Positions 16,738 through 26,635 of a stretch of 64,000 bases of DNA are shown in pieces. How positions within the stretch are numbered: position 1 is the stretch's first letter; the number at the start of each line of letters is the position of its first letter. A model generated the notes under the pieces. That model made no database searches. It saw only the letters and a program-made list of their open reading frames with translations, and was not told the DNA's origin. The translations under genes and the position numbers were made by a program. The DNA is from Kribbella rubisoli (GTDB taxonomy: Bacteria; Actinomycetota; Actinomycetes; Propionibacteriales; Kribbellaceae): positions 62,001 through 126,000 of the forward strand of contig NZ_SHKR01000011.1 in assembly GCF_004217145.1 (NCBI RefSeq). Reading direction: 5' to 3'.

Positions 16738-17461
16738 GGCCGCGAGCCTGCAGGTCGAGGGCGTCGAGCTCGCGTTCGGGACCAACAAGGTCCTCCGCGG
16801 CGTGGACCTCGCCGTGCCGGCCGGACACACCGCGTGCGTGATCGGGCCGTCAGGCTCCGGGAAATCGACGCTGCTACGGGCGATCAACCGGCTGCTCGAG
16901 CCGGATGCGGGCGACGTGAAACTCGGCGGCGAGTCGGTGCTGCGCGGTGACCCCGACGTCCTGCGCCGTCGGATCGGGATGGTGTTCCAGCACTTCAACC
17001 TGTTCCCGCACAAGACCGTGCTCGACAACATCACGCTTCCGCTCCGCAAGATCAAAAAGCTCGACACCGACGCGGCGCAGGAAGCCGCCCGGGAGCAGCT
17101 TGAGCTGGTCGGCCTGAAAGAGAAGGCCGCGGCGCGCCCCGGGAACCTGTCCGGCGGACAGCAGCAACGGGTCGCGATCGCGCGAGCGCTCGCCATGAAG
17201 CCCGAGGTGATGCTGTTCGACGAGGCGACGTCCGCGCTCGATCCCGAGCTGGTCAAGGGCGTGCTCGCGCTGATGGCGGACCTCGCGCAGGCGGGGATGA
17301 CGATGGTCGTGGTCACGCACGAGATGGGGTTCGCGCGCGAGGTCGCGGACCAGGTCGCGTTCATGGATCACGGTGTGGTGGTCGAGTCCGGCGTACCGGA
17401 GCAGGTGTTCACGGACGCGGACTCGCCGCGGCTACGGCAGTTCCTGTCGCAGGTGCTGTAA
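16724..17461 (+). CDS. Amino-acid ABC transporter ATP-binding protein
   Basis: The 245-residue ATPase has Walker [18 protein letters not shown] (about 37-53), the Q-loop in [12 protein letters not shown], the ABC signature [16 protein letters not shown], Walker [15 protein letters not shown] and the H-loop [16 protein letters not shown]. The phrase 'FQHFNLFPH' and the short length fit the GlnQ/HisP polar amino-acid group. It powers the preceding permease. The gene ends the operon; a weak hairpin follows. Confidence 0.95.
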   Translation: MRTIEAASLQVEGVELAFGTNKVLRGVDLAVPAGHTACVIGPSGSGKSTLLRAINRLLEPDAGDVKLGGESVLRGDPDVLRRRIGMVFQHFNLFPHKTVLDNITLPLRKIKKLDTDAAQEAAREQLELVGLKEKAAARPGNLSGGQQQRVAIARALAMKPEVMLFDEATSALDPELVKGVLALMADLAQAGMTMVVVTHEMGFAREVADQVAFMDHGVVVESGVPEQVFTDADSPRLRQFLSQVL

Positions 17462-17506
17462 ACCGCCTCTGGCGTAAATGGTTGCCGAGGGCCACTATGG
17501 GGATTG

Positions 17507-17523
17507 GGCCCGACAGCCGGGCC
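17507..17523 (+). terminator. Possible terminator after the amino-acid ABC operon
   Basis: GGCCCG (17507-17512) and CGGGCC (17518-17523) make a 6-bp all-GC stem with a 5-nt loop, 46 nt after the ATPase stop. There is no U-tract. Confidence 0.35.
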
Positions 17524-17544
17524 GACCATGGCTGGGGGATGGTT

Positions 17545-18261
17545 ATGGTGAGAGATCTTCGGTTGATGATCTCGGCGGCGCTCACCGTCGGGCTGACAGC
17601 GATGCTGGGCCTGGCGGTGAGCACCGAGCCACCACCCGCCGCAGCCGCGGCCACGCCAGCAGCGACGACGAGGCCGTCAGCGAAGCAGGCAGCGAAGCCG
17701 AAGTGGGTCTACCTGACGTTCGACGACGGGCCGAGCGCGCGCTACACCGCGCAGATCCTGAAGATCCTTCAGGCCTACCACGTGCGGGCGACGTTCTTCG
17801 AGGTCGGCCAGAACGTCAAGCGGTACCCGGCCATCACCCGGCGGGTCGACCAACTCGGTCACAGCGTGCAGAACCACTCCTGGTCGCACCCGAACCTCAC
17901 CAAGGTCAATTGGGCCACGTTCAAGTACCAGGTCCGCACCACCGACCGTTACCTCCGGACACAGACCGGCTACACCCCGCGCTGCCTGCGACCGCCGTAC
18001 GGCGCGACGAACCGGGTGGTCGCGCAACGAGCCGCGATGCTCGGCAAGAAGCTCACGCTGTGGACCGTTGACCCGGCCGATTGGAGCCGCCCGGGTACGT
18101 CGGTGATCGTGCGTCGCGTCCTGGCGAAAGTTCGGAGCGGCTCCGTGGTCCTGATGCACGACGGCGGTGGCAATCGCAGTCAGACCGTCGCCGCGCTCCC
18201 GAAGATCCTGAAGGCACTCAAGGCCAGGGGCTACCTGTTCTATCCGTTGTGGTGTCACTGA
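17545..18261 (+). CDS. Secreted polysaccharide deacetylase (NodB/CE4), paralogue 1
   Basis: The 238-residue protein has an N-terminal signal or anchor helix (about 6-30), an Ala/Pro/Lys linker and a NodB domain from about 55: VYLTFDDGPS (catalytic Asp and metal Asp), HSVQNHSWSHPN (metal His pair, HxxxH), CLRPPYGATNR, WTVDPADW and [11 protein letters not shown]. Such enzymes de-N-acetylate cell-wall or chitin sugars outside the cell. The ATG at 17545 follows a GGGGGATGG run; ATG 17539 is an alternative. It is closely related to the next gene, so the pair arose by tandem duplication. Confidence 0.9.
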   Translation: MVRDLRLMISAALTVGLTAMLGLAVSTEPPPAAAAATPAATTRPSAKQAAKPKWVYLTFDDGPSARYTAQILKILQAYHVRATFFEVGQNVKRYPAITRRVDQLGHSVQNHSWSHPNLTKVNWATFKYQVRTTDRYLRTQTGYTPRCLRPPYGATNRVVAQRAAMLGKKLTLWTVDPADWSRPGTSVIVRRVLAKVRSGSVVLMHDGGGNRSQTVAALPKILKALKARGYLFYPLWCH

Positions 18262-18329
18262 CAGGCGTCCGCTATTCGTTACTCGTTGACACGGCAGCGG
18301 CGTGGCCGCTGGCTTTCGACGGGATCCTG

Positions 18330-18370
18330 CCCAGGGTGGACGGGAGGAGTGAGCCACCCACCGCCCTGGG
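18330..18370 (+). promoter_or_regulatory. Hairpin covering the ribosome-binding region of deacetylase 2
   Basis: CCCAGGG (18330-18336) can pair with CCCTGGG (18364-18370), and GGGTGG (18334-18339) with CCACCC (18354-18359). The 3' arm abuts the Shine-Dalgarno-like CTGGGGGA just before the ATG at 18377. The structure could act as a terminator for the gene before it or hide the ribosome-binding site of the gene after it. Confidence 0.45.
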
Positions 18371-18376
18371 GGACGC

Positions 18377-19117
18377 ATGGATGTTCGCTTGACGCGCGCC
18401 GGGAACCGGATGATCGGTCTGGCGATGATGATGCTGGTGAGCGCGGTGATCGGCTCGGTCGTTGTCGCGGCCGCGAAGTCACCCGCCAAACCAGCCACGC
18501 CCGAACCGCCCGCCGCGGCGCCGGCAGCAGCCGCGCCGACCAAGACTCCGCTACCTACCAAGTACGTCGTGCTGACGTTCGACGACGGTCCCGATGTCGA
18601 GTACACCCCGAAGGTGCTCGAGATCCTCGCGAAGTACGACGCGAAGGCGACGTTCTTCGAGGTCGGCCAGAACGTCCAGAAGCATCCCGAGCTGACCAAG
18701 CGCATCCACGACGCCGGCCACAGCGTCGAGAACCACACCTGGACCCACGCTGACCTGCGCAAACTGAGCGCGACCGCGTTCCGGCAGCAGGTCATGTCGA
18801 CGGACCAGGCGATCCGCGCACAGATCGGGAGTACGCCGGGCTGCCTGCGACCGCCGTACGGCGGGGTGAGCGCAGCCGTCCGGCAACGGGCGAAGGCGCT
18901 GGGCAAGGACCTCGTCGTATGGACCGTCGACTCGCGCGACTGGACCAAGCCGGGCACGACCGCCATCGTCCAGCGGGTGATGAAGAACGTGCACAGCGGC
19001 TCGGTGATCCTGATGCATGACGGCGGCGGCAACCGCAGTCAGACGGTGGCCGCGCTGCCGACCATTCTCAAGTCGCTCAAGGCGCAGCGATACGGCTTCC
19101 GCACCCTCACCTGCTAG
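18377..19117 (+). CDS. Secreted polysaccharide deacetylase (NodB/CE4), paralogue 2
   Basis: The 246-residue protein has an N-terminal hydrophobic segment (about 12-33), an Ala/Pro-rich linker and a NodB domain: [52 protein letters not shown] and [15 protein letters not shown]. All metal and catalytic residues of CE4 esterases are present. Much of the domain matches the preceding paralogue almost word for word (for example [10 protein letters not shown] and [13 protein letters not shown]), marking a recent duplication. The 3' end overlaps the convergent HAD gene by 4 nt. Confidence 0.92.
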   Translation: MDVRLTRAGNRMIGLAMMMLVSAVIGSVVVAAAKSPAKPATPEPPAAAPAAAAPTKTPLPTKYVVLTFDDGPDVEYTPKVLEILAKYDAKATFFEVGQNVQKHPELTKRIHDAGHSVENHTWTHADLRKLSATAFRQQVMSTDQAIRAQIGSTPGCLRPPYGGVSAAVRQRAKALGKDLVVWTVDSRDWTKPGTTAIVQRVMKNVHSGSVILMHDGGGNRSQTVAALPTILKSLKAQRYGFRTLTC

Positions 19118-19905
19118 GAGAGGGCGCTCACCAGCGGCACGATGTCGGCGATCGACTCGACGATGCGGGTCGGGCGGTACGGGAACCGCTCGACCTCGTG
19201 CTCGCCGGTCGATCCGGACAGCACCAGCACGCTGCGGAGACCCGCCTCGAGACCGCTGATGATGTCCGTGTCCATTCTGTCGCCGATCATGACAGTGGTT
19301 TCGGAGTGCGCCTCGATCCGGTTCAGCGCGCTACGCATCATCAGCGGGTTCGGCTTGCCGACGAAGTACGGCGCGACACCGGTCGCCCGGGTGATCAGCG
19401 CGGCCACCGAGCCGGTCGCGGGCAGCGGGCCTTCCTGCGACGGGCCGGTTGGGTCCGGGTTGGTCGCGAGGAACCGCGCGCCGTCGGCGATCAGCCGGAT
19501 CGCCTTGGTGATCGCCTCGAACGAGTACGTCCGGGTCTCACCGAGGACGACGTAGTCGGGGTCGCGCTCGGTCAGCACGTACCCGATCTCGTGCAGCGCG
19601 GTCGTCAGACCCGCCTCACCGATCACGTACGCCGTCCCGCCCGGACGCTGGTCGTCCAGGAACTGGGCGGTGGCGAGCGCGCTGGTCCAGATCGCCGCCT
19701 CCGGGATGTCGATGCCCGCAGCAAGCAGGCGGGCACGGAGGTCGCGCGGCGTGAAGATCGAGTTGTTGGTGAGGACAAGGAACTTCTTGCCCGACGCCTG
19801 CAGCGCGGCGATGAAGTCACCGGCTCCCGGGATGGCGCGCTCCTCGTGCACCAGCACGCCGTCCATGTCCGTCAGCCAGCTCTCGACCGGTTTGTGCTCG
19901 CTCAC
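19114..19905 (-). CDS. HAD-IIA family sugar/nitrophenyl phosphatase (NagD-like)
   Basis: The 263-residue protein has the HAD motifs: I in [12 protein letters not shown] with the nucleophile Asp, II in [11 protein letters not shown] near KPNPLMM and IV in [13 protein letters not shown]. The C2 cap between motifs II and III marks subfamily IIA, as in NagD and related phosphatases acting on small phosphoesters such as nucleotides or phosphoglycolate. The start is the GTG at 19903-19905; the longer frame upstream runs into the divergent MFS gene. The physiological substrate is unknown. Confidence 0.88.
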   Translation of the reverse strand: MSEHKPVESWLTDMDGVLVHEERAIPGAGDFIAALQASGKKFLVLTNNSIFTPRDLRARLLAAGIDIPEAAIWTSALATAQFLDDQRPGGTAYVIGEAGLTTALHEIGYVLTERDPDYVVLGETRTYSFEAITKAIRLIADGARFLATNPDPTGPSQEGPLPATGSVAALITRATGVAPYFVGKPNPLMMRSALNRIEAHSETTVMIGDRMDTDIISGLEAGLRSVLVLSGSTGEHEVERFPYRPTRIVESIADIVPLVSALS

Positions 19906-19961
19906 CGGCTCATCGTAATGGCCACATGGAAACTGTCGGTGGAGGCCGCAAGAATGCGGGC

Positions 19962-21188
19962 ATGGAGTTAGCCGGGTACCGAGAGTTGTGGCGAGCACAC
20001 GGCGTGATGGCGCTGCTGGTGTCCTCGCTGCTCGCGCGGCTGCCGGTGCTCGCGACGATGGTTCCGATCGCATTCCTCGCGAAGGACGCGAGTGGTTCGT
20101 TCCGCTGGGCCGGAGTGGTGGCCGGTGCGTACTCGATCGGTATGGCGATTGCTGGGCCGGTCTGGTCGCGGGCGGCGGATCGCCGCGGTCCTCGGGGCGT
20201 GTTGTTGGTGACCGGGATCGCGTGGAGCGTGGCGCTGATCGCGATCGCGTTGCTGCCCGCCGGGCTGCATCGGTTGCTGCCTGCGCTGGCGGTGGTCGCG
20301 GGTGCGCTGGTGCCTCCGGTGATGCAGACGTTGCGGGCAGCCTGGCCTCGGGTGGTGCAAGGGCCGGCGCTGCGGACGGCGTACTCCGTGGATGCGACGG
20401 CGCAGGAGTTGCTGTTCATGGTCGGGCCGATGCTCGGGGCAACTGCCGTGAGCGTGGCCAGTCCGCGTCTCGGTGTGCTCCTCGCGGCGGCGATGTCAGC
20501 GGTCTTCATCTGGTGGTATGCGCTTCGACAACCCAAGCCCGTCCCGCACGATCACCGGACCAAGGTGACCGCGCGGCAGTTGCTTTGGCATCGGCACCGG
20601 TTGCCGTTGATCCTTGCGTTCGGCCTCTGGGTGACGTCGTTCAACGGGATCTCGCTGGGGATCGTCGCGTTTGCGGACGAGCACGGTCAGCGGCTGCTCG
20701 CCGGCATCTTCGAGGCCGTCTGGGCGTTCGGCAGCCTGGTCGGCGGCGCTGTCGCGGGCGCCTTGCCCGCTCGGCGTACGTCGTACCTGTGGCGGCGGGC
20801 TGCTCTGGTGGCGGCCGGGATGCTGTTGTGCGTGTTCGCGACCTGGTCGTCGGTGTCGTTAGGGATCGCGTTGCTGTTGTCGGGGCTGACGTTGGCGCCC
20901 GCGATCGGCGCGCTGTACGAGCGGCTCGGTGCGTTGACCCCGGATGTGGCGCGGACCGAGGTGTTCGGCTGGATGGGCAGCGCGGCAATGGGCGGCGCTG
21001 CGATCGGGGCCGCGGTATCGGGTGCGGTCATCGAGGGATTCGGCGTGCGATATGTGTGGCTGCTGGCCGCCGTACTCGCCGCCGCGTCGATGGTGTTGCT
21101 GCTGAGAGTGCCGCCCGAGCAGCACCTGGAGGTGGAGCCAACGGCACCAGAGCTACCGGCCGGTGGATTGCTCGGCGAGGGTGCGTAG
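19962..21188 (+). CDS. MFS transporter
   Basis: The 408-residue integral membrane protein has 12 predicted helices in two six-helix halves, with the loop 2-3 element [11 protein letters not shown] at about residue 70. It is most like drug or metabolite exporters of the YfcJ/YhhS general type, but no substrate motif is visible. The ATG at 19962 gives [14 protein letters not shown]; the in-frame ATG at 19926 is possible but overlaps the promoter region of the divergent HAD gene. Its last 36 nt overlap the convergent rpe gene. Confidence 0.85.
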   Translation: MELAGYRELWRAHGVMALLVSSLLARLPVLATMVPIAFLAKDASGSFRWAGVVAGAYSIGMAIAGPVWSRAADRRGPRGVLLVTGIAWSVALIAIALLPAGLHRLLPALAVVAGALVPPVMQTLRAAWPRVVQGPALRTAYSVDATAQELLFMVGPMLGATAVSVASPRLGVLLAAAMSAVFIWWYALRQPKPVPHDHRTKVTARQLLWHRHRLPLILAFGLWVTSFNGISLGIVAFADEHGQRLLAGIFEAVWAFGSLVGGAVAGALPARRTSYLWRRAALVAAGMLLCVFATWSSVSLGIALLLSGLTLAPAIGALYERLGALTPDVARTEVFGWMGSAAMGGAAIGAAVSGAVIEGFGVRYVWLLAAVLAAASMVLLLRVPPEQHLEVEPTAPELPAGGLLGEGA

Positions 21189-21818
21189 GTTCTCGACCAT
21201 CGCGTTGGGGTCGTCCGCGGCGTAGACGGCCGAGCCGGCTACGAACACGTCGGCACCGGCTTCAGCGCATTGCTCGATGGTGTCGGCCGCGACACCGCCG
21301 TCGATCTCGATCCACAGGTCGAGGCCGTGCTTGTCGAGCAGCTGGCGGGTACGGCGGATCTTGGGCACGCAGATGTCGAGGAACTTCTGGCCGCCGAAGC
21401 CGGGCTCGACGGTCATGATCAAGATCATGTCGAGCTCGGGCAGCAGGTCCTCGTACGGCTCGATCGGCGTCGCGGGCCGGAGCGCCATCGCGGCCCGCGC
21501 ACCCTTGGCCCGGATCTCCCGCGCGGTCCGGATCGGCGCCCGACAAGCCTCGATGTGGAAGGTCACGCTCGAAGCGCCCGCTTCGACGTACCCGGGTGCC
21601 CAGCGGTCCGGGTCCTCGATCATCAGGTGACAGTCGAGCGGCATGTCGGTCGACTTCGCGAGCGACTCGACCACGGGCATCCCGAGGGTCAGATTCGGCA
21701 CGAAGTGGTTGTCCATCACGTCGACATGCAGCCAGTCCGCATTGGACACCGCAGCAGCCTCATCAGCCAGCCGGGCAAAATCGGCGGCCAGGATGCTCGG
21801 CGCGATCTGAATCCCCAT
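21153..21818 (-). CDS. rpe: Ribulose-phosphate 3-epimerase
   Basis: The 221-residue TIM-barrel enzyme interconverts ribulose 5-phosphate and xylulose 5-phosphate in the pentose phosphate pathway. Visible signatures: [29 protein letters not shown] (metal Asp and His), [24 protein letters not shown] and IEIDGGV (second metal Asp), [12 protein letters not shown]. Length is typical. The ATG at 21816-21818 gives the family N-terminus [10 protein letters not shown]. It is a single gene facing the MFS gene and is separated from the SDR gene by a hairpin. Confidence 0.96.
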   Translation of the reverse strand: MGIQIAPSILAADFARLADEAAAVSNADWLHVDVMDNHFVPNLTLGMPVVESLAKSTDMPLDCHLMIEDPDRWAPGYVEAGASSVTFHIEACRAPIRTAREIRAKGARAAMALRPATPIEPYEDLLPELDMILIMTVEPGFGGQKFLDICVPKIRRTRQLLDKHGLDLWIEIDGGVAADTIEQCAEAGADVFVAGSAVYAADDPNAMVENLRTLAEQSTGR

Positions 21819-21853
21819 AGGCGTCAATCTACCGAGACCCCACCGCCGCACCG

Positions 21854-21870
21854 GCAGGCGGTGAGCCTGC
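21854..21870 (-). terminator. Hairpin between rpe and the SDR gene
   Basis: GCAGGC (21854-21859) pairs with GCCTGC (21865-21870) around a 5-nt loop in the 65-bp gap downstream of the minus-strand SDR gene. It probably ends that transcript before rpe. Confidence 0.4.
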
Positions 21871-21883
21871 GGGGTGGCTGACC

Positions 21884-22732
21884 TCACCCGGCGAGTTCGG
21901 CAGCGAGCACCTCGCGGAGGGTGGCGGTGGGACGACCGAGCAGTTCAGGCAAGGCGGGATCGACGACGGTGAACTCGCCCCGACGGCTGGCGGCGAACAG
22001 GTCCAGGGTCATGTCGACGGCGTGACGCGGCATCCCCCGCTCGAGAGCAGTTCTCTTCCAATCCATGTCGGCGACGGTGATCCGGGTGATCGTGCGCCCG
22101 GTCAGGTCAGATGCGATGGCGGCCGCGTCGGCGTAGTCCAGGGTTTCCGGCCCGGTCAGGGCCGGACTGATGCCGTCGAGGCGTTCGGGTGAAGTCAGCG
22201 CAATCACCGCGGCGTCGGCCAGATCCGCGTGCGCCGTCCACGACACCGGCGCGTCCTCCGGGAGGATCAGCCGGCCGGATTCGAGGGCCGAGCGCAGCAT
22301 CGCGACAGCAACGCTCGCGTAGAAGCCGTTGCGTAGCACGGTGAACGGGACGCCGGATGCCTGCAGGTGCCGCTCGACCGCGGCGTGGCTGCGCGTCGCG
22401 GCGAAGAGCGAGTCGGGGCTGGAGCCCTGCTGGCTGGTGTAGACGATGCGCTCCGCGCCCGCAGTCCGGGCCGCCTCGATCGCGGCGCGATGCGCGTCCG
22501 GATTGCCTCGGCCGGAAATGAGCATCACCTGGGTGGCACCCTCGAAGGCAGCGGCGAGAGTTTCCGGGCGATCGAAGTCTCCCTCGCGCACCCCGATGCC
22601 GCGGGCCCGCAGGTCGGACGCCCGCTCGGGCGAGCGCACGCTGACGCCGAGCTGGTTCGCAGGCAGCCGGCCTGCGAGTCGCTCGACGATCGCCCGGCCG
22701 AGGTGACCGTTCGCTCCGGTGACGATGATCAT
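21884..22732 (-). CDS. NAD(P)-binding oxidoreductase, QOR2/NmrA-like atypical SDR
   Basis: The 282-residue protein starts with [19 protein letters not shown], the NAD(P)-binding loop, and has the NmrA/QOR2 pattern: [18 protein letters not shown] and a VLRNGFYAS segment that shapes the active site. The family includes NADPH quinone reductases and redox sensors. The ATG at 22730-22732 is the natural start; the longer frame upstream overlaps the divergent TetR gene. The TetR regulator 70 bp away with two GTTATC-type dyads is the likely repressor. Confidence 0.88.
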   Translation of the reverse strand: MIIVTGANGHLGRAIVERLAGRLPANQLGVSVRSPERASDLRARGIGVREGDFDRPETLAAAFEGATQVMLISGRGNPDAHRAAIEAARTAGAERIVYTSQQGSSPDSLFAATRSHAAVERHLQASGVPFTVLRNGFYASVAVAMLRSALESGRLILPEDAPVSWTAHADLADAAVIALTSPERLDGISPALTGPETLDYADAAAIASDLTGRTITRITVADMDWKRTALERGMPRHAVDMTLDLFAASRRGEFTVVDPALPELLGRPTATLREVLAAELAG

Positions 22733-22748
22733 GCCGCCCCAACTCCTC

Positions 22749-22787
22749 GTTATCGATGCTAACAGTTGAACGTTATCACCGATAACG
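22749..22787. promoter_or_regulatory. Two TetR operator-like dyads
   Basis: CGTTATCACCGATAACG (22771-22787) is a perfect inverted repeat around ACC. GTTATCGATGCTAAC (22749-22763) is a weaker copy with the same GTTATC/TAAC ends. Both lie in the gap between the SDR and TetR genes, which is where a TetR repressor of the pair would bind. Confidence 0.6.
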
Positions 22788-22802
22788 ACTACCTTTGGGC
22801 TC

Positions 22803-23546
22803 GTGAAGGACACAGATCCGGCCGGTGGCGGACCGCCCGACGAGACCTGGACCGACGCCGGATCCACCCGGGACCGGATGCGATCGCAGATCGTCGAAGT
22901 GGCGGCGGGGTTGCTGGCGCGCGGTGGGCGGGAAGCAGTGTCGACGCGAGCGGTGGCCGCGGCCGCCGGGACACAGGGGCCAACCATCTACCGCTTGTTC
23001 GGGGACAAGGACGGCCTGCTCGCCGCCGTGCTCGAGTATGGCGTTGCGAAGTACCTGTCGGACCGGCCGGTGGTGGAATCCGGCGCGGACCCGGTCGCCA
23101 GGCTGCGCGCCGACTGGGATCGGGATCTCGGGTTCGGACTGGCGAACCCGGCGTTGTTCAGGTTGATGTACGTGGAGGCGGTCCCCGGGCGACCGTCGGC
23201 AGCGGCGGAAGCCGCTTTGTCGACGCTGCGGACCCGCATCCGCGGCATCGCCGCCGCCGGCCGGCTCCGGGTCGACGAGGAGCTCGCGATCGCCATGGTG
23301 CAGGCCGCTGGGTGTGGAGCGATCTTCGCGCTCGTCGCAGTACCGGAGGAACGCCGGGATCCGCGACTGGCGGAGGCGATGTTCGATGCGGTCGTCGCCG
23401 CGATCACGACCGGCGAGGTCGAGACCCGCAACACCCGTCCGACGACGGCCGCGAATGCCCTACGAGCGCAACTGCCGGACCTCGAGATGCTGACCGATGG
23501 CGAGCGTCAGCTGCTCGATGAATGGTTGGTTCGGATCACCCACTGA
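22803..23546 (+). CDS. TetR family transcriptional regulator
   Basis: The 247-residue protein has a TetR_N HTH at about 28-75: IVEVAAGLLARGGREAVSTRAVAAAAGTQGPTIYRLFGDKDGLL, with the QGPTIYRLFGDK recognition region. The rest is an all-helical ligand and dimerisation domain. The start is GTG 22803. It is divergent from an NAD(P)H oxidoreductase gene and likely represses it through the dyads in between. The last 40 nt overlap the convergent cobK gene. Confidence 0.9.
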   Translation: MKDTDPAGGGPPDETWTDAGSTRDRMRSQIVEVAAGLLARGGREAVSTRAVAAAAGTQGPTIYRLFGDKDGLLAAVLEYGVAKYLSDRPVVESGADPVARLRADWDRDLGFGLANPALFRLMYVEAVPGRPSAAAEAALSTLRTRIRGIAAAGRLRVDEELAIAMVQAAGCGAIFALVAVPEERRDPRLAEAMFDAVVAAITTGEVETRNTRPTTAANALRAQLPDLEMLTDGERQLLDEWLVRITH

Positions 23547-24253
23547 ACCGCATCTCGGACCGTCTCGACCACCTCGGGGCCGATGGGCAATGACGGGCGG
23601 CGGATGACGAGTACGGGGATCGCGAGCCGGCGGGCCGCGGTGAGTTTCGCGGCCGTGGCCGGGCCGCCGCTGTCCTTGGTGACCAGTACGTCGATGCGGT
23701 GCTCGCGGAGAATTGCCAGCTCGTCCGTGAGGGTGAACGGACCGCGCGCGAGGATCAGCGTGCACCATGTCGGGCGGGGTTCGGGCGGGTCGACGCAGCG
23801 GGCGAGCGTCCAGAGCCCGGTGGTTGCGAAGGCGTCGAGGCCTTGCCGTCCGATCGTGAGGAACACGCGCGAGGTCCTGAGGTCCCGAAGCAGATCGGCG
23901 GCTGCGGTCGCAGAGTCGGCCCAGTGCCAGTTGTCGTCGGGACCAGGCGTCCAGCCGGGGCGGCGGAGGACGAGGAGAGGTACGCCGGTCTCGCGGGTCG
24001 CGGCGACTGCGTGCGCAGTCATGGTCGCGGCGAACGGATGCGTCGCATCGACAACAAGATCGACCGGATGATCGCGAAGCCAGGCCGCAAGCCCGTCCGC
24101 GCCACCGAATCCACCCGTCCGAACCTCGCCGACAGGCAGCCGGGCGTCAGTCGTCCGTCCGGCCAGCGACGAGACGACCTCGATCCCCTCGGCGGTCAGA
24201 AGCCCGGCAAGCGTCCGCGCCTCACCGGTCCCGCCGAGGAGCAGGACCTTCAT
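23507..24253 (-). CDS. cobK: Precorrin-6A reductase
   Basis: The 248-residue enzyme reduces precorrin-6A with NADPH in aerobic cobalamin synthesis. It has the CobK/CbiJ features: [19 protein letters not shown] at the start, [37 protein letters not shown] and [20 protein letters not shown]. Normal length. The ATG overlaps the cobM stop as ATGA, so it is translated after cobM. The 3' end overlaps the convergent TetR gene by 40 nt. Other cob genes are not in the window. Confidence 0.95.
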   Translation of the reverse strand: MKVLLLGGTGEARTLAGLLTAEGIEVVSSLAGRTTDARLPVGEVRTGGFGGADGLAAWLRDHPVDLVVDATHPFAATMTAHAVAATRETGVPLLVLRRPGWTPGPDDNWHWADSATAAADLLRDLRTSRVFLTIGRQGLDAFATTGLWTLARCVDPPEPRPTWCTLILARGPFTLTDELAILREHRIDVLVTKDSGGPATAAKLTAARRLAIPVLVIRRPSLPIGPEVVETVRDAVQWVIRTNHSSSS

Positions 24254-24990
24254 CGCGCCCGGTCGGCCGAGTAGAGGTGGCTGTCACGGAAGGTCGTTGC
24301 CGAGAGCACCTTTCCGACGATGATGACGGCGGTACGACGGATGCCCGCGGACTTCACCTGGTCCGCGATGTCGGCGAGAGTTCCGCGGAGAATCAGCTCG
24401 TCGTCGCGGGAGGCGCGGGCGACGACGGCGACCGGGCAGTCGGGACCGTAGTTCGGCACGAGCTCATCGACGACCCGGTCGATCTGTTGGACCGCGAGAT
24501 GGAGGACGAGTGTTGCCTGAGCGGCGCCGAGGGTCGGGAGGTCTTCGCCCGCGGGCATTGCGCTCGCGCTGCCGCCGATGCGGGTCAGGATGACGGTTTG
24601 GCCGACTTCGGGAACGGTCAGCTCGCGGGCCAGGGTTGCCGCCGCGGCGGCGTAGGCGGGTACGCCGGGCGTCACGTCGTACGGGATGTCGAGGGTGTCG
24701 AGGCGGCGCATCTGTTCGGCCATCGCGCTGAAGACGGAGGGGTCGCCGGAGTGCAGGCGGGCGACGTCCTGGCCGGCGGCATGGGCAGTGGCGAGTTCGG
24801 CGATGATCTCGTCGAGGGTCAGGTTCGCGGTGTCGATCTTGCGGGCGCCGGGTGGGCAGTGGTCCAGAAGGTCGCCGGGGACGAGCGCCCCGGCGTACAA
24901 GCAGACCGGCGACGCCGCGATCAGGTCGCGCCCGCGCACGGTGATGAGATCGGCAGCACCTGGGCCGGCCCCGATGAAGTGAACGGTCAC
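24250..24990 (-). CDS. cobM: Precorrin-4 C11-methyltransferase
   Basis: The 246-residue SAM-dependent methyltransferase acts at C-11 in corrin synthesis. Signatures: [22 protein letters not shown] (N-terminal SAM loop), [31 protein letters not shown] and [24 protein letters not shown]. The GTG start at 24988-24990 overlaps the cobL stop as GTGA. A longer frame upstream lies over cobL and is not coding. It sits between cobL and cobK in one transcription unit. Confidence 0.95.
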   Translation of the reverse strand: MTVHFIGAGPGAADLITVRGRDLIAASPVCLYAGALVPGDLLDHCPPGARKIDTANLTLDEIIAELATAHAAGQDVARLHSGDPSVFSAMAEQMRRLDTLDIPYDVTPGVPAYAAAAATLARELTVPEVGQTVILTRIGGSASAMPAGEDLPTLGAAQATLVLHLAVQQIDRVVDELVPNYGPDCPVAVVARASRDDELILRGTLADIADQVKSAGIRRTAVIIVGKVLSATTFRDSHLYSADRAR

Positions 24991-26168
24991 TTCACCACGC
25001 TCCAGATCGTGACTGGCATGGCCGGGCGCCAGCCGGTCATGGAGCCTACGGCGGAGGCGCGTTGCACGGAGAGGCGGACCAGGTCGCCGCCGTGGGCCGT
25101 GTACCAGCCTGCGATGAGGGACTCGGTTTCGAGCGTGACGCCGTTCGTCACCAAGCGACCCCCGGGTTTGAGGGCGCCCCAGCAGGCGTCGAACATGCCG
25201 GCCGCGGTCGCTCCCCCGCCGATGAAGATCGCGTCCGGCGCCTCGAGACCGTCGAGCGCGGCGGGTGCGGCGCCTTCGACGACGGTGACTGACGCGCCGA
25301 GCGCGGCGGCGTTGCGTTCCAGTCGCTTGGCCCGGTCCGAGTCGCGTTCGACGGCGATCGCGCGGCAGGACGGGTGATGACGGGACCATTCGATCGCGAT
25401 GCTGCCGGCGCCACCGCCGACGTCCCAGAGCAGTTGCCCGGGCACCGGGGCGAGTCGCGACAGCGTGACAGCGCGTACTTCACGCTTGGTGAGCTGGCCG
25501 TCGTTCTCGTAGGCATCATCGGGCAGCCCGGGTGCGGTGGACAGGACGGGGCCTTCGCAGGCGATGGCGATCACGTTGAGGGCGTCGACGTCCTCGGACC
25601 ACGAACCGGCGCGTGATCGTCGTACCCGCTCGGTCGGTCCGCCGAGCTGTTCGAGGACAGTGAACTCGCTGGAGCCGTAGCCGCGGGCAACCAACAGCTG
25701 GGCGACCTCGGCCGGAGTTTGGGCACCTCGGCTCAGGATGAGCAGAAGTCGACCGGGCTGGAGGTGTGGGTGGAGACGCTCGACCGGTTGGTTGACCAGG
25801 CTCACCACCTGCACCTGATCCTGCGGCCAACCGAGTCGCGCACAGGCCAGGGAGACGCTCGACGAGTGCGGGATGACTCGTACGGCGTCCGCGCCGAGCA
25901 TCCGTGCCAGGGTCGTGCCGATGCCGTGGAAGGTGGGGTCGCCGCTTGCCAGTACACAGATCCGCTGGCCCGCGTACTGCGAGAGCAACCCGGGAAGCGC
26001 CTCGGACAGGGGCGAAGGCCACGCGACACGCAAGCCGGTCGGGACGAGGGCCAGCTGGCGGGTGCTGCCCATGACGACGTCGGCTGACTCGACGGCGGCG
26101 CGGGCTGCGGGTGACAAACCGGGCCAGCCATCGGCACCGATGCCAACGACCGTGATCGGGTCAGGCAT
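24987..26168 (-). CDS. cobL: Precorrin-6Y C5,15-methyltransferase (decarboxylating)
   Basis: The 393-residue fusion joins a CbiE-like C5-methyltransferase (about 1-205: [43 protein letters not shown]) to a CbiT-like C15-methyltransferase and decarboxylase (about 210-393: [38 protein letters not shown]). The aerobic pathway makes this a single polypeptide, as here. First of the cobL-cobM-cobK unit; its start overlaps the PPOX gene end by 8 nt. Confidence 0.95.
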   Translation of the reverse strand: MPDPITVVGIGADGWPGLSPAARAAVESADVVMGSTRQLALVPTGLRVAWPSPLSEALPGLLSQYAGQRICVLASGDPTFHGIGTTLARMLGADAVRVIPHSSSVSLACARLGWPQDQVQVVSLVNQPVERLHPHLQPGRLLLILSRGAQTPAEVAQLLVARGYGSSEFTVLEQLGGPTERVRRSRAGSWSEDVDALNVIAIACEGPVLSTAPGLPDDAYENDGQLTKREVRAVTLSRLAPVPGQLLWDVGGGAGSIAIEWSRHHPSCRAIAVERDSDRAKRLERNAAALGASVTVVEGAAPAALDGLEAPDAIFIGGGATAAGMFDACWGALKPGGRLVTNGVTLETESLIAGWYTAHGGDLVRLSVQRASAVGSMTGWRPAMPVTIWSVVK

Positions 26169-26538
26169 TGCCGAGGACCTTGGTGATCGTGATCTCGATG
26201 ACCACGCGTTGCGGGTTCACTCGCGGTTCCTTGTAGCGCTTGGCGTAGCGGTGCTCGGCATCCCGCACGCGCCCCGGGTCGTCGCTCACGACAGCCCGCC
26301 CCTCGAGCGTGCTCCAGCGCCGGCCGTCCACCTGCGTCACCGCGACCGCGGCCTCCCCCAGCCGCCGGATCGCGTGCGCCTTGTACGACGTACCCGAGCA
26401 GATGACCCGGACCAGCCCCGCCTCGACGTCCAGCGTCGCCCCGACAGGCGTCGCGTGCACGGTCCCGTCAGCGCGGACGGTACTCAGCACGCACAGATGC
26501 CGCTCGGTCCAGAACTCGGCCAGTCGCTCACTCAACAC
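26161..26538 (-). CDS. PPOX-class F420/FMN-dependent oxidoreductase family protein
   Basis: The 125-residue protein has the split beta-barrel pattern of the pyridoxamine-phosphate-oxidase-like family: LCVLSTVRADGTVHATPVG, VRVICSGTSYKAHAIRR and VVSDDPGRVRDAEHRYAKRYKEP. The small size and the sequence style fit actinobacterial F420-binding 'PPOX class' reductases, but cofactor choice cannot be read with certainty. Its 3' end overlaps cobL by 8 nt, so it could be cotranscribed with the cobalamin genes. The substrate is unknown. Confidence 0.82.
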   Translation of the reverse strand: MLSERLAEFWTERHLCVLSTVRADGTVHATPVGATLDVEAGLVRVICSGTSYKAHAIRRLGEAAVAVTQVDGRRWSTLEGRAVVSDDPGRVRDAEHRYAKRYKEPRVNPQRVVIEITITKVLGNA

Positions 26539-26557
26539 CCAGCGATCGTAGACAAGG

Positions 26558-26588
26558 CGGCCCGCCCGGTGAGGTGCCGGGCGGGCCG
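26558..26588. terminator. Strong GC hairpin after the ABC-2 exporter operon
   Basis: CGGCCCGCCCGG (26558-26569) pairs perfectly with CCGGGCGGGCCG (26577-26588) across a 7-nt loop. It lies between the 3' end of the exporter permease gene and the PPOX start, so it should stop minus-strand transcription from the exporter before the cobalamin unit. Confidence 0.65.
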
Positions 26589-26635
26589 TCGTGCGCTGGA
26601 CCCCTCAGACCAGCGCGGTCCAGATCGGCTGGGAG

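Noticed and set aside
24987..26168. Cobalamin riboswitch near the cob genes
   Set aside because: No B12-box-like sequence is visible upstream of cobL or the PPOX gene.
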